In this document: positions 1 through 10,200 of the stretch, piece after piece
Layout of the letters: the number at the start of each line of letters is the position of its first letter
How positions within the stretch are numbered: position 1 is the first letter of the stretch
Origin: Desulfobacterales bacterium
GTDB lineage: Bacteria > Desulfobacterota > Desulfobacteria > Desulfobacterales > JAHEIW01
Direction of reading: 5' to 3'
Assembly: GCA_030066985.1 (NCBI GenBank)
Contig: JASJAN010000016.1
Location: 38,028-102,027, forward strand
DNA length: 64,000 nt
Notes under the pieces: model-generated
The model's input: only the letters and a program-made list of their open reading frames with translations
Databases searched by the model: none
Told to the model about the DNA's origin: nothing
Program-made: the position numbers and the translations under genes

Positions 1-1
1 G

Positions 2-2143
2 GAACTGCATGCCGAAGAGGTGGCCTACGACCGGCAGCTGGACCAATATATGGCCAGCGGCAATGTGCAGATAGCCAGGGGCGATATCCGCTTGACAGCC
101 GATTTTATTCGGTATGATCACAAATCTCAACGCGCATTTGCCAGGGGAAACGTCCGGCTGGTCGTTGGCCAGGATATTCTGACCGGCAGCTATCTGGAGA
201 TCGATCTTGACAACCAGGTGGGGTTTATCGAAGATGCGTATTTGTATTTAAAAGAAAACAATTTCCATATCACAGCTGAAAAAATCGAAAAAACGGGTAA
301 AAAAACCTATCGGATGGATCAAGCCACCCTGACGACCTGCGATGGACCGCAACCCAGTTGGAAAATCAATGCCCGGGACGTTAAAGTTAAAGAGGATGGT
401 GCCGGCACTGCGAAACACGCCGTGCTGCGCGCCAGAAAGGTACCGGTTCTGTATACGCCTTTTTTCTATTATCCGGCAAGAAAAGACCGCCAGAGCGGCT
501 TTCTGATGCCCGAGTTTGGGCAGTCCGATCGCAGGGGATATCAATATAATCAGCCTTTTTTCTGGGCCATTTCAGAAAGCACAGATGCCACCTTTTACGG
601 CCATCACATGTCGAACCGCGGCATAAAGCCCGGCGCCGAATTTCGCTATTACTTGAGTGAGCAAACCAAAGGTACCTTCATGTTAGATGGCTTAAAAGAC
701 GACAAGACCGATACCGGCGGTCAATCCAGCAATGACTATGGATTTAGAGACGCCGGAGAAGAAGTCTTGCGCAGAAATGACAATCGCTATTGGTTTCGCA
801 TGAGTCATCATCAACCGGTTCCGCTGGGATTTTTTGCCAAGCTGGATTTAGACATTGTCAGAGACCAGGACTATCTGCGTGAATTTAGGGAAGGCTATAT
901 GGGGTATGATGACACCAACCAATATTTTCGCGCAAGATTCAATCGACAGCTTGACGACTATAACGATCCGATTCGAACCAACCGCTTGAATTTGAATCGG
1001 CTGTGGCCCTCGTTTAGTCTTAATTTTGAGCCGCGCTGGAACGATGATATCCGACGAAACGGCAACACCAGCGGTACCCTGCAGCGATTGCCCTTGATCT
1101 CATTTGACGGTAGCAAACAAAAAATTTCGACGTCACCTTTCTATTTTGATCTGGCTTCACAATATGACCATTTCTGGCGTGACACCGGTCAACGGGGGCA
1201 GCGTTTTGATATCCAGCCCCGACTTTATTTGCCTTTTCGCGTGCAAAATTATTTGACCATTGAACCCTCTGCAGGATACCGCCAAACCATCTATCGCCTG
1301 GATAAAACAAACTTTGATGACCAAATCAACGACGACCGCTGGTCCCATCGGGAAATATTTGACACCCGCTTGGAACTCTTTAGCGAAATTGAAAAAGTAT
1401 TCGATTTTGAAGGCCAATTATTTGAAAAAATTAAACATCGCATTCGACCTCAGATTACCCATGAGATCATAACCAACTCCAGACAAAGAGGTCTGCCCCG
1501 TTTTGATGCCGTCGACCGCATCGATGAGTCCAATAAATTTACCTATGGGATAATCAATACATTAACCTCCAAATCCAAAACTACCGCAGCACAAAGGTTA
1601 AAGCCATCGCTGGCTATCAATCGCGGTGCCCGGCGTCAATCTACCGCTGACTTTTTGTATAATGACCTGTTGCGTCTCCAGGTGCAGCATAGCTATGATT
1701 TTGAACAATCCACCCGGCCGTTTGCCCCCATATTTGCCAAACTGGATGTCCGGCCGGGAAGATACGTCTGGATCGATGCCGATGCGCAATATTCTGTTTA
1801 TGACAACACATTTCTGACACACAACGTAGCAGGTACCATCTGGGACAACCGCGGGGATGAGCTTTTTGTGGACTATCGGTATGAAAAAAAAGCAAAAGAA
1901 ACGCAGACCAAAGAAGATATCCAGTCCCTGACCGGGAAATTAAAGGTGCAGATCACAGATCGCTTTTCCGTCAATGGTGGTAATGAGTATAATTTTGAAT
2001 CTGAGCAAAGAATAAAAACGACTCTCGGATTCACTTATAAAACCCAATGTTGGGCTTTTGACTTTAACTATATTAATGAGCCCAATGACTGGAAGGTAGG
2101 TTTTAGAATCGAACTAGTTGGCTTGGGCGAATTTAAATATTAA
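2..2143 (+). CDS. lptD: LPS-assembly protein LptD, 5' partial
   Basis: The frame is already open at base 2, so the N-terminus lies outside the window; about 713 residues are visible. LptD is the outer-membrane beta-barrel that inserts lipopolysaccharide into the outer leaflet, receiving it from the periplasmic LptA bridge. The first ~115 visible residues have the repeating short-strand pattern of the OstA/LptA-type jellyroll (ASGNVQI, ARGNVRLV). The rest is a run of alternating polar/aromatic strands typical of the barrel. One Cys near the jellyroll (TTCDGP) and one near the C-terminus (TQCWAF) could form the interdomain disulfide known in the family. It marks the organism as a diderm. Confidence 0.9.
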   Translation, partial: ELHAEEVAYDRQLDQYMASGNVQIARGDIRLTADFIRYDHKSQRAFARGNVRLVVGQDILTGSYLEIDLDNQVGFIEDAYLYLKENNFHITAEKIEKTGKKTYRMDQATLTTCDGPQPSWKINARDVKVKEDGAGTAKHAVLRARKVPVLYTPFFYYPARKDRQSGFLMPEFGQSDRRGYQYNQPFFWAISESTDATFYGHHMSNRGIKPGAEFRYYLSEQTKGTFMLDGLKDDKTDTGGQSSNDYGFRDAGEEVLRRNDNRYWFRMSHHQPVPLGFFAKLDLDIVRDQDYLREFREGYMGYDDTNQYFRARFNRQLDDYNDPIRTNRLNLNRLWPSFSLNFEPRWNDDIRRNGNTSGTLQRLPLISFDGSKQKISTSPFYFDLASQYDHFWRDTGQRGQRFDIQPRLYLPFRVQNYLTIEPSAGYRQTIYRLDKTNFDDQINDDRWSHREIFDTRLELFSEIEKVFDFEGQLFEKIKHRIRPQITHEIITNSRQRGLPRFDAVDRIDESNKFTYGIINTLTSKSKTTAAQRLKPSLAINRGARRQSTADFLYNDLLRLQVQHSYDFEQSTRPFAPIFAKLDVRPGRYVWIDADAQYSVYDNTFLTHNVAGTIWDNRGDELFVDYRYEKKAKETQTKEDIQSLTGKLKVQITDRFSVNGGNEYNFESEQRIKTTLGFTYKTQCWAFDFNYINEPNDWKVGFRIELVGLGEFKY

Positions 2144-2230
2144 ACCGTACGTTTTGGTGGCGCCTGAGCCCAATCATTAACAGCGTCATTGTCTGGGTGC
2201 TGATAAAAAATCTGGATTGGATCACAATCA

Positions 2231-2758
2231 ATGGAAGATAAACGCTTGACACATTTGTGGTATGTGTTGCATACCAAAAGCCGATTTGAAAACGTTGTTT
2301 TTGATGGTCTAGGGAAAAAATCCATTGAGGTTTTTTTGCCGAAAGTGACCGTGCGGAGCAAACGTCGCGACCGTAAGGCCATGATACGCGTGCCGCTATT
2401 CCCCGGGTACCTGTTTGTCAAGACGGATTTGGCGCCCCAGTCCCATCTGGAGGTGGTTAAAACCGCCGGGGCAGTGCGACTGATTGGCAGCAAACAGGGA
2501 CCGGTGCACGTTCCGGAGGAAACCATTGAATCCTTAAAAATCATGGTCAGCGCAGATCATCCCATCACAACCGGCACCCGATTAAAAGCCGGAGACCGGG
2601 TCTTGGTGGTTCATGGTCCGTTTGTCGGCGTTAGCGGAACGTTTATCCGCTATGGGGGAAAGGGACGGGTGATTGTCAACATCGAGGCCCTTGGCCAATA
2701 CGCTGGCGTGGAAGTCAGTGAGGATGATATTGAAATCGTGCCGAAAATATTAACATAA
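2231..2758 (+). CDS. NusG-like transcription antiterminator (UpxY/RfaH type)
   Basis: 175 residues with the two-domain NusG plan: an N-terminal NGN domain starting WYVLHTKSRFE with the PLFPGYLFV core, and a C-terminal KOW domain (AGDRVLVVHGPFVGVSGTF). NusG-family proteins bind RNA polymerase and make it resistant to pausing or termination. The divergent N-terminus and the RSKRRDRK loop suggest a specialised paralogue (UpxY/RfaH class) rather than housekeeping NusG, which normally sits beside secE and rplK. No polysaccharide operon, the usual target of such factors, is visible here. It lies 87 bp after lptD, so an envelope-linked target is possible but is inference. Confidence 0.8.
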   Translation: MEDKRLTHLWYVLHTKSRFENVVFDGLGKKSIEVFLPKVTVRSKRRDRKAMIRVPLFPGYLFVKTDLAPQSHLEVVKTAGAVRLIGSKQGPVHVPEETIESLKIMVSADHPITTGTRLKAGDRVLVVHGPFVGVSGTFIRYGGKGRVIVNIEALGQYAGVEVSEDDIEIVPKILT

Positions 2759-2762
2759 CCGC

Positions 2763-2792
2763 TTGACATCCAATTGTGTCTTAGCATATACA
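2763..2792 (+). promoter_or_regulatory. sigma70-type promoter for the HU/IHF gene
   Basis: TTGACA at 2763-2768, an 18-bp spacer and TATACA at 2787-2792. It begins 4 bases after the antiterminator stop codon and predicts a leader of about 40 nt ahead of the HU/IHF start. Both hexamers are close to consensus; the call rests on sequence match only. Confidence 0.5.
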
Positions 2793-2837
2793 TTTCAAAA
2801 CGTTATTGCCGATCCGTATTTTGAACAAGGAGGTTCT

Positions 2838-3113
2838 ATGAATAAGTTGGAGCTCATCTCCGCCTTGAAAACCGAGGCCAATATATCGAAAGCCGAAGCG
2901 GCAAAGGTTGTACAGATATTTTTCGATAACATGGCGGATGCCATGGCGAGGGGAGAACGGGTTGAAATTCGGGGTCTGTGCAGCTTTTTTGTAAAAGACT
3001 ATAAGAGCTACACCGGCCGAAACCCAAAAACCGGCGAGCAAGTTACCATTAAGCCGAAAAAGCTGCCTTTTTTCAAATCAGGAAAAGAGCTGAAGGAACG
3101 GGTAGATTACTGA
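2838..3113 (+). CDS. HU/IHF-family DNA-binding protein
   Basis: A 91-residue protein of normal family length. These dimeric proteins bend DNA in nucleoid organisation, recombination and sigma54 promoter activation. Visible features are the helical N-terminus (NKLELISALK) and the DNA-binding arm with the G-R-N-P-K-T-G signature followed by basic KPKK. The start is fixed by a strong AAGGAGG site at 2827-2833, 4 bases before the ATG; an in-frame upstream extension lacks any such site. IHF subunits and HU cannot be told apart with certainty here, though the VEIRGLCSF segment is more IHF-like. Confidence 0.9.
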   Translation: MNKLELISALKTEANISKAEAAKVVQIFFDNMADAMARGERVEIRGLCSFFVKDYKSYTGRNPKTGEQVTIKPKKLPFFKSGKELKERVDY

Positions 3114-3117
3114 AGTT

Positions 3118-4140
3118 GTGTCCGGGTTTGAGTTGCTCATAAATCAAGAACGACCCATTAAAATAATAACCACCCTCCTTAAGAACCGGACTCTCCCACA
3201 CGCCCTTCTTTTCACAGGAATAGCAGGAGTGGGCAAACAGGCTGTTGCACTTGCGCTGGCAATGGCCTGCAACTGCCAGGGCCGGCCTTCCGGTTCCAAT
3301 GCGGATGATGGGTCCGGGCAGGATCCTGACCTTCCACAATTACCGGCATGCGGCGTTTGTAAATCCTGCAAAAAAATTAAAGCCGGCAACCACCCGGATA
3401 TCATCCGAATCCAACCGAGCGGCCCCTTCATCAAAATTGAACAAATTCGGGCATTATTGCAAACCCTGTCCCTGAAGCCATATGAAGCGAGAACCCGGGT
3501 GGTAATCATTTCCGAGGCACAAAGCATGAATGCGGCCGCTAGCAACGCACTGCTCAAAATACTCGAGGAGCCGCCTGATCGCTCGATGCTGGTGCTGCTG
3601 GCGACCCGAAGATCTGACTTGCTGCCGACGATTGCATCCCGCTGCCAGTTGGTTAAGTTTAATCGAATTTCGGATGAATATATCGCATCATGGGTTCAAA
3701 AGGAACATGGCCTCAAACCACAAGAGGCAAAACTGTTATCAGAAACGGCCAATGGAAGCCTTAACCGAGCACAGCAGTTGATTGCGGCCAACTGGGTGTT
3801 GAGCCGCAAATGGTTACTTGCTGAAGTGCAGGCCCTTTCTTTACAGAACATAGCCCATATATTGGCGCTGGCTGAAAAATTAGCCCGGGAAAAAGAATTG
3901 CTGAATGAACGTTTTGAATTGATAAAAACCTGGTTCAGGGATTTGATCATCAACCGGCACGTCAGCCATAAAATGATCAACCAGGATATGGCCGATCAGA
4001 TCACCAGCGCATCCTGTAAAACGGACATGGCAACGCTTTTGTCTAAAATGGAAACGATTGAAGATGCCCAGAACCGATTGACGGCAAATACCAATGTAAG
4101 ACTCTGCATGGAACGGCTATTGATGGAACTGGCAAAATAA
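3118..4140 (+). CDS. holB: DNA polymerase III delta' subunit
   Basis: 340 residues from a GTG start, 4 bases after the HU/IHF stop. Delta' is part of the clamp loader that places the beta sliding clamp on DNA. An AAA+ fold is visible: Walker A G-I-A-G-V-G-K at 34-40, a sensor region EEPPDRSMLVL, and the S-R-C motif in ASRCQLV. Zinc-type cysteines lie at C53, C77, C80 and C83. The first is separated from the rest by a Gly/Asp-rich insertion of about 24 residues, longer than usual. Placement upstream of PSP1 and metG matches a gene order common in bacteria. Confidence 0.88.
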   Translation: MSGFELLINQERPIKIITTLLKNRTLPHALLFTGIAGVGKQAVALALAMACNCQGRPSGSNADDGSGQDPDLPQLPACGVCKSCKKIKAGNHPDIIRIQPSGPFIKIEQIRALLQTLSLKPYEARTRVVIISEAQSMNAAASNALLKILEEPPDRSMLVLLATRRSDLLPTIASRCQLVKFNRISDEYIASWVQKEHGLKPQEAKLLSETANGSLNRAQQLIAANWVLSRKWLLAEVQALSLQNIAHILALAEKLAREKELLNERFELIKTWFRDLIINRHVSHKMINQDMADQITSASCKTDMATLLSKMETIEDAQNRLTANTNVRLCMERLLMELAK

Positions 4141-4271
4141 TGAGCCTTTAGCTCACCATAGGGATCACAGCGCACTCAGAGAAAAAATCACATGACCGCC
4201 TTAAAAATTCACGGCAAAAGAGCCCATCTCTGTGATCTCAGGGTTCTGCGTGGTAAAATATAAAAGGTAAC

Positions 4272-5075
4272 ATGAAAAAAATAGTTGGCATACGGTTTAA
4301 AACAGCAGGCAAAGTATATGATTTTGACTGCGGCGCATTCGTCCTGAATAAGGGTGACCATGTTATTGTTGAAACTGAACAGGGGCTGGGTTTCGGAACA
4401 GTGGTGGTGCCGCCGAGGCCCTATGAGAAATCGCCCGGCGATAGACCGCACAAAAAGGTATTTCGACTGGCAACCGGAAAAGATTTCAAACAGCGTCAAC
4501 AAAATCTGTCGGATGAAAATTCTGCCCATACCTATTGTCTGGACTGCATTCGCAAACTGGGCTTGAAAATGAACTTGTTTTCGGTTGAAAAATCATTCGA
4601 CGGAAACAAATATATCTTTTTTTTCACAGCCGAAGGCCGGGTCGATTTCCGACAATTGGTCAAAATGCTGGTCAAAAAATTGGGTGTCAGAATTGAAATG
4701 CGGCAGGTGGGAATCCGCAACCAAGCCAAAATGTGCGGCGGAATTGGCCGCTGCGGTCGTGAACTGTGCTGCTCAACGTTTTTAGACAAATTCGATCCGG
4801 TCTCGATTCGAATGGCCAAAGAACAGAGTCTTTCACTAAACCCAACCAAAATTTCGGGACAGTGTGGACGGTTGATGTGCTGTCTAACCTACGAATTTGA
4901 AACTTACAAGCATTTGAAGAAAGATTTGCCACGTTTGGGTAAAGTCGTCAGGACACCCGGTGGAAAAGGCAAGGTTATTCGTCATAATGCAATTTGCAAC
5001 CGGATCGCCGTCCGTCTGGAGGACAACATAGAAGTTGAATATAAAGCCGACCAAATCACCCTGCAAAAGGAATAG
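4272..5075 (+). CDS. PSP1 domain protein (RicT/YaaT-like)
   Basis: 267 residues with the PSP1 C-terminal domain, recognisable by a cysteine-rich core (MCGGIGRCGRELCCSTF) and the later CGRLMCCLTYE. In Bacillus the homologue RicT/YaaT forms a complex with RicA and RicF that carries iron-sulfur clusters and supports RNA processing by RNase Y. In other bacteria the role is less clear. It lies between holB and metG, as in many genomes, and its stop is 2 bases before the metG start, so the two are almost certainly co-transcribed. AAAGG lies 5 bases before the ATG. Confidence 0.85.
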   Translation: MKKIVGIRFKTAGKVYDFDCGAFVLNKGDHVIVETEQGLGFGTVVVPPRPYEKSPGDRPHKKVFRLATGKDFKQRQQNLSDENSAHTYCLDCIRKLGLKMNLFSVEKSFDGNKYIFFFTAEGRVDFRQLVKMLVKKLGVRIEMRQVGIRNQAKMCGGIGRCGRELCCSTFLDKFDPVSIRMAKEQSLSLNPTKISGQCGRLMCCLTYEFETYKHLKKDLPRLGKVVRTPGGKGKVIRHNAICNRIAVRLEDNIEVEYKADQITLQKE

Positions 5076-5077
5076 AA

Positions 5078-6994
5078 ATGCCTGAGCCGTTTTACATTAC
5101 AACACCGATCTATTACGTCAACGCCCGCCCGCATTTGGGACATGCTTACACCACCATTGTGGCCGATGTTATCAGCCGATTTCACCGAATGCGGGGCGCA
5201 GACGTGTTCTTTCTGACCGGAACTGACGAACATGGCGACAAAGTCGTCCGCGCTGCGCAGAAAGAAAACCTTAGCCCCAGGGAATATGTCGATAAAATCA
5301 GTCGCCTTTTCAGGGATCTCTGGCCCGAGCTCGACGTCAACAACAACTACTTTGTGCGTACAACCGATGCCGCTCATATGGATGTCGTCAGCCAAATTTT
5401 GCAAAAGATCTATGATGCCGGCGACATCTATTTTAGCGAATATGAGGGTCAATACTGCTTTGGATGTGAGCGCTTTTACACCGATCGCGAATTGGTCGAC
5501 GGCAAATGTCCGGATCATGAGGTTGCTCCGGAAATCATTAAAGAGTCCAACTATTTTTTTAAAATGAGCCGCTATCAGGACTGGCTTATCGATCACATCA
5601 AACAACACCCGGGCTTTATTCGACCCAAACGCTACCGCAACGAGGTGCTGGCTTTTCTGAAAGAACCGCTGGAGGATCTTTGCATCTCTCGACCCAAGAG
5701 TCGCTTGAAGTGGGGCATCACCCTGCCCTTTGACGAAAATTACGTCACCTACGTGTGGTTTGATGCGCTCGTCAATTATGTGTCCGCCCTCGGATACCCA
5801 GACGACGACCTGTTGGGCAAATTCTGGCCGGTCGCTCAACACATTGTTGCCAAAGACATTCTGAAACCCCACGGTATTTATTGGCCAACGATGCTCAAGG
5901 CCGCTGGAATTCCGGTTTACCAGCACCTGAATGTGCACGGATACTGGAATATCGAACAGAGCAAGATGTCCAAAAGCCTGGGCAATGTGGTCGATCCGCT
6001 CCAGCTGCGAAATATTTACGGCCTGGATGCTTTCCGGTACTTTTTGATACGAGAAATGAATTTTGGACTGGATTCAAGCTTTGGAGAGATGGCATTGGTT
6101 CAGCGCATCAATTCGGATCTGGCGAATGATCTCGGCAATCTGTTCTCCAGAATTTTATCCATGGCCCATAAGTATTTTAACGGCAAAGTTCCCCAGAGCG
6201 ATCCGCAGGCAGAGAAAGACTTGGGCTTCGACCTGCGTGCCGACGCCCTGCAAACCATTGATCATTTTGAAACCCACATGCAATCTTTTGAATTTCATCG
6301 AGCCTTGATGGCTGTGTGGGAATTTATCGGACAAATGAATAAAATGATCGATGTCACTGCCCCATGGGTGATGGCCAAAAAGAAATCCAGCCAGAAACAA
6401 TTGGCAACCGTGATCTACCAGCTGCTTGAAGGGCTGCGCATCATCTCAGGCCTGATCTATCCAGTGATGCCCGGCACCGCACAAAAAATGCAGCAATATC
6501 TCGGACTGGATCCAGCCAGCTCCTTTTATGATCTTGATCAGCTGCGGGCCTGGAAAACGCTGCCGGCGGAAACGCAGTTGCTCAAATCAATTGTTTTGTT
6601 TCCAAGAATTGACGTCAATGAAAAGACAAGCGTTGCAGCCGAACCGGAACCGGAGGCCCCGATGGAGATCAAACCTGAAATTACCCTTGATGAATTCAGT
6701 CGAGTCGATTTAAGGGTCGCCACCATTGTGCAGGCTGAACCGATTCCGAAGGCAAAGAAGCTGCTCAAACTGGAAGTCGATATGGGCCAAAAACGCACCC
6801 TGGTGGCCGGAATCGCAGAGAAATATACCCCTGATCAATTAATTGGCAAACAGGTGATTATCGTCGCGAATCTCAAACCCGCTAAACTCATGGGCGTGTT
6901 GTCCAATGGAATGGTCGTTGCAGCAGTAGATGACACCGGCCCCACTCTGGCCACCCTGGAAAAAGCGGTGGCACCCGGTACTCCGTTAAAGTAA
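5078..6994 (+). CDS. metG: Methionyl-tRNA synthetase
   Basis: 638 residues; charges tRNA-Met with methionine in the cytoplasm. The class I signatures are present: the HIGH-type motif as P-H-L-G-H near residue 18 and K-M-S-K-S at 296-300. The zinc knuckle begins with C127-F-G-C130. The C-terminal ~105 residues (from about 530) form the EMAPII/Arc1p-type tRNA-binding OB domain (SRVDLRVATIVQAE), joined by a Glu/Pro-rich linker. The length matches the long form of the enzyme. It is the last gene of the run before a 274-bp repeat-bearing gap. Confidence 0.97.
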   Translation: MPEPFYITTPIYYVNARPHLGHAYTTIVADVISRFHRMRGADVFFLTGTDEHGDKVVRAAQKENLSPREYVDKISRLFRDLWPELDVNNNYFVRTTDAAHMDVVSQILQKIYDAGDIYFSEYEGQYCFGCERFYTDRELVDGKCPDHEVAPEIIKESNYFFKMSRYQDWLIDHIKQHPGFIRPKRYRNEVLAFLKEPLEDLCISRPKSRLKWGITLPFDENYVTYVWFDALVNYVSALGYPDDDLLGKFWPVAQHIVAKDILKPHGIYWPTMLKAAGIPVYQHLNVHGYWNIEQSKMSKSLGNVVDPLQLRNIYGLDAFRYFLIREMNFGLDSSFGEMALVQRINSDLANDLGNLFSRILSMAHKYFNGKVPQSDPQAEKDLGFDLRADALQTIDHFETHMQSFEFHRALMAVWEFIGQMNKMIDVTAPWVMAKKKSSQKQLATVIYQLLEGLRIISGLIYPVMPGTAQKMQQYLGLDPASSFYDLDQLRAWKTLPAETQLLKSIVLFPRIDVNEKTSVAAEPEPEAPMEIKPEITLDEFSRVDLRVATIVQAEPIPKAKKLLKLEVDMGQKRTLVAGIAEKYTPDQLIGKQVIIVANLKPAKLMGVLSNGMVVAAVDDTGPTLATLEKAVAPGTPLK

Positions 6995-7051
6995 CAACCA
7001 TATGATCCAAATTCCAATCATCTAAATTTCAAATGTCTCATCTATAGTTTA

Positions 7052-7112
7052 GGTTTCAGGTGTCAGGTGTCAGGGTCGATTAGAAGGGCTGACACCTGAA
7101 ACCTGACACCTG
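7052..7112. repeat. Dispersed inverted repeat, GGTTTCAGGTGTCAG family
   Basis: A left arm (7052-7073) reads GGTTTCAGGTGTCAG followed by a second GTGTCAG. After a 15-base centre the complementary arm (7089-7112) follows. The same arms recur at 11129-11264, 32143-32209 and, as a single arm, 44395-44416. It lies in the 274-bp gap after metG; no gene or terminator with a T-run is seen there. Confidence 0.75.
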
Positions 7113-7268
7113 CTTGTGCCTTAATACCGATACCTTTGAGGTGACAATCTACCATTGTGTGTTGGGTCAGCCGCAACTGAGCACTTGACCCCCGACAGCC
7201 GATGAGAGATAATATTACTTTAACCCATGTAACCTGAGCTATCTGAATTTCAACCCTTCAGTAAAAAA

Positions 7269-10200
7269 ATGCATATGAAACCACTCCCTTTGATCCTGTT
7301 TGTCAGGCGGTTGCGATTCATCTTAAATTTTCTCCATCGCAGCATTGAATGGCTGCGCTTGCTTTTGGCGGCCGATGTTTATGTCGGGAAATATGTCGAG
7401 CGCGTTCCTGACGGCGCCATCGTGTTTTTTCCCTGTCGCCAAACCTTGCTGTGCTGCGGCATCGCCGGCATTGTTGCATTTAAAAACAAGAAGCCGACAT
7501 CCGGCAAGTTGGACCTGCAGGCGCTTGAAGATGTGATTGCGCAAATTGAAGCCAAGGGCTTTGAATCCTGTTCACAGGCGAATCATTGGCTTGACGCCTA
7601 TCTGGGCGGCAGCGGAAGAATCGCAGCGCTGGGGCAAGGCGTTCAGGGGTTAAAGACCGCTGCTCAGTTTTTTTTGATTTTTTCCGACGAAAAGGCCCAG
7701 CATCAACTTCAGCAGATGGCTGCACGTCTGGCGGATCTTGCGGCTTCTGAAAGCGAGCTGCTGGCTGCACAAATGGGTCATCTTTCCGCTGAGCAGGTTA
7801 ATCACATGACCCGCGCGATTGAAGAAGTTAAGGACATTCACTGGCGTCTTGAAAATGATATTCTGGCCAATACCGAGAAGATTCGCCGGCTTTTGATCCA
7901 CAGCCCGCAGAAGCCTTCACGGGAAAGTGTTGTCCTGCTAAAAAAGATCAATGCAGTATTGAACAGCATCGATCGTTTGGAGGTCAGGGGTAGAGATTCA
8001 GCGGGCATTTCGATCATGTTTATGTTTGAAGCGGCGGATTTTCAAAAAGGTCAAGCTGCCCTCGAAAAAGCCGGTCAGCTGGCCCAGTTTAAAGAACGCT
8101 GCGATCCAGACCCACTGGTCAATGGTGGCATCAACTGCCAGCCCTCCAAACAGGCCGATGGTAAGGATCAAATCGCTGTTGCGGTAACGTATAAAATCGC
8201 GCTTGAAATCGGAAGCCTCGGCGACAATGTGGCTTTTTTACGGCAGCAAATTGCCAATGATGCCGTATTTCAGATTTTGGCGACGATTCCTGCTGCTTGG
8301 GATACGGTTTCAGCTCACACCCGGTGGGCTTCAGTGGGCGCCATCACTGAAGCAAACTGCCACCCTGTCGACAATCACACGAGCGGCGCATCCGTCGCAA
8401 AATGCGGTATCATTCAAACCTGTCTGAATGGCGATATCGATAATTTTCAGCAGTTAAAAGCCGAATTGGAAGGTGCCGATACCCCAATCCACAGCGACAT
8501 CACCACCGACACCAAGATTATTCCGCTTAAAATTCAGCGGTACTTTCAGCAGGGTCATGCGATCGAGGAAGCTTTTCGTTTAGCCGTCAACGATTTCGAA
8601 GGATCGCATGCCATCTCCATGCATACAGATCTGGCGCCCGGAAAATTGTTCCTGGCGCAGCGCGGCAGCGGACAAGCCATTTTTATCGGAATTGCCGAGG
8701 AACATTATATGGCCAGCTCCGAGGTTTACGGCTTTGTGGAAGAAACGCCTCAATACCTTAAACTGGATGGTGAGAAAACGATCACCGGCAAGCAGGGCCG
8801 CACCCGGGGACAAATCTTTATTTTAGACCAGATAAGCAGCGGGGGATTGGATGGCATTCAGGCCCAGTTTTATGATGGCACACCGCTGGCGCTCGATGAG
8901 AAAGACATAAAATATACCGAGATAACCACCCGGGATATCGATCGCCAGCAGTATCCGCATTATTTTCTAAAAGAAATTGCAGAATCGCCGGTATCGGTTG
9001 ATAAAACACTACAGAACCGATGGAAATTCAAAGAAGACGATAAAACGCAATATACGATTGAATTGGATGAGAGCATTATCCCGCAATCCCTGCAGGAAGC
9101 GCTGGCAACAGACCAGATAAAGCGGATCTTTTTTATCGGGCAGGGCACCGCCGGGGTAGCGGCCTTGGTCTGTGCCAACATCCTGAATCATTATCTGGAT
9201 AACCCCGCCATACAAATCGGTGCCCTCAAAGCATCAGAATTCAGCGGTTTCCAATTAAATGAGACTGACAGCAAAGATGCCATGAGGGATGCGCTGGTGG
9301 TGGCCATCAGCCAATCCGGCACCACCACTGACACCAATCGTACCGTGGACATGGTCAAAGAGCGGGGCGCTTACACCCTGGCGATTGTCAATCGTCGGGA
9401 TTCAGATATCACATTTAAAGTCAATGGGGTCATGTACACCAGCAGTGGCCGCGATATTGAAATGTCGGTGGCTTCCACCAAAGCCTTTTATTCTCAGATT
9501 GTCGCCGGTGCTGTTTTGGGTCTGTTTATCGCACGTCTAAAAAAGTGCCGCGATGATGCATTCGTAGACGCAGAAACCCGGCGGCTGCTGGACTTGCCGC
9601 AGCACATGCGCAAAGTACTCGCCATGCGAGAGACCATCCGGCAATCCGCCGAGAAGCTGGCCGTGACCAAAACTTACTGGGCGGCAGTCGGCAGCGGACC
9701 CAACAAAGCCGCTGCCGATGAAATTCGGATTAAACTCAGTGAGCTTTGTTATAAGACAATATCTTCAGATTATGTTGAAGACAAAAAACACATCGATCTG
9801 TCTTCAGAGCCGTTGATCATCGTGTGTGCTGCCGGTTCAAGAAGCACTGTAATCGGTGACATCATCAAAGATACGGCCATATTCAAAGCCCATAAAGCAA
9901 CGCCGGTTGTCATTGCCAATCAAGGTGAGGATCGCTTTAATCCTTATGCTGCCGATGTGTTTCAGGTGCCGGCTGTCGAAGAGCATCTGGCGCCGATCTT
10001 AAACACCCTGGTGGGCCATATCTGGGGCTATTATGCTGCGCTATCCATCAATGAAGGCTCGCGGTTTTTATATCGATTCCAAAAAGACCTGCAAGACAGC
10101 ATCCAGACGCATACGGCAGCGGGCTTAGATATCTATGAAATCATTCTCGAAAAATCATTTCAGGAAAAAGTAGCCCATTTTGATAAAGCTTTCAGGGCCC

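Noticed and set aside
4192..4263. 23-codon frame ATG ACC GCC ... before the PSP1 gene
   Set aside because: No ribosome site and too short to judge; an inverted repeat GATCACAG/CTGTGATC around it may be a leader structure instead.
4982..5938. 318-codon open frame on the minus strand
   Set aside because: It lies antisense to metG, has no ribosome site, and its composition mirrors the metG codons.
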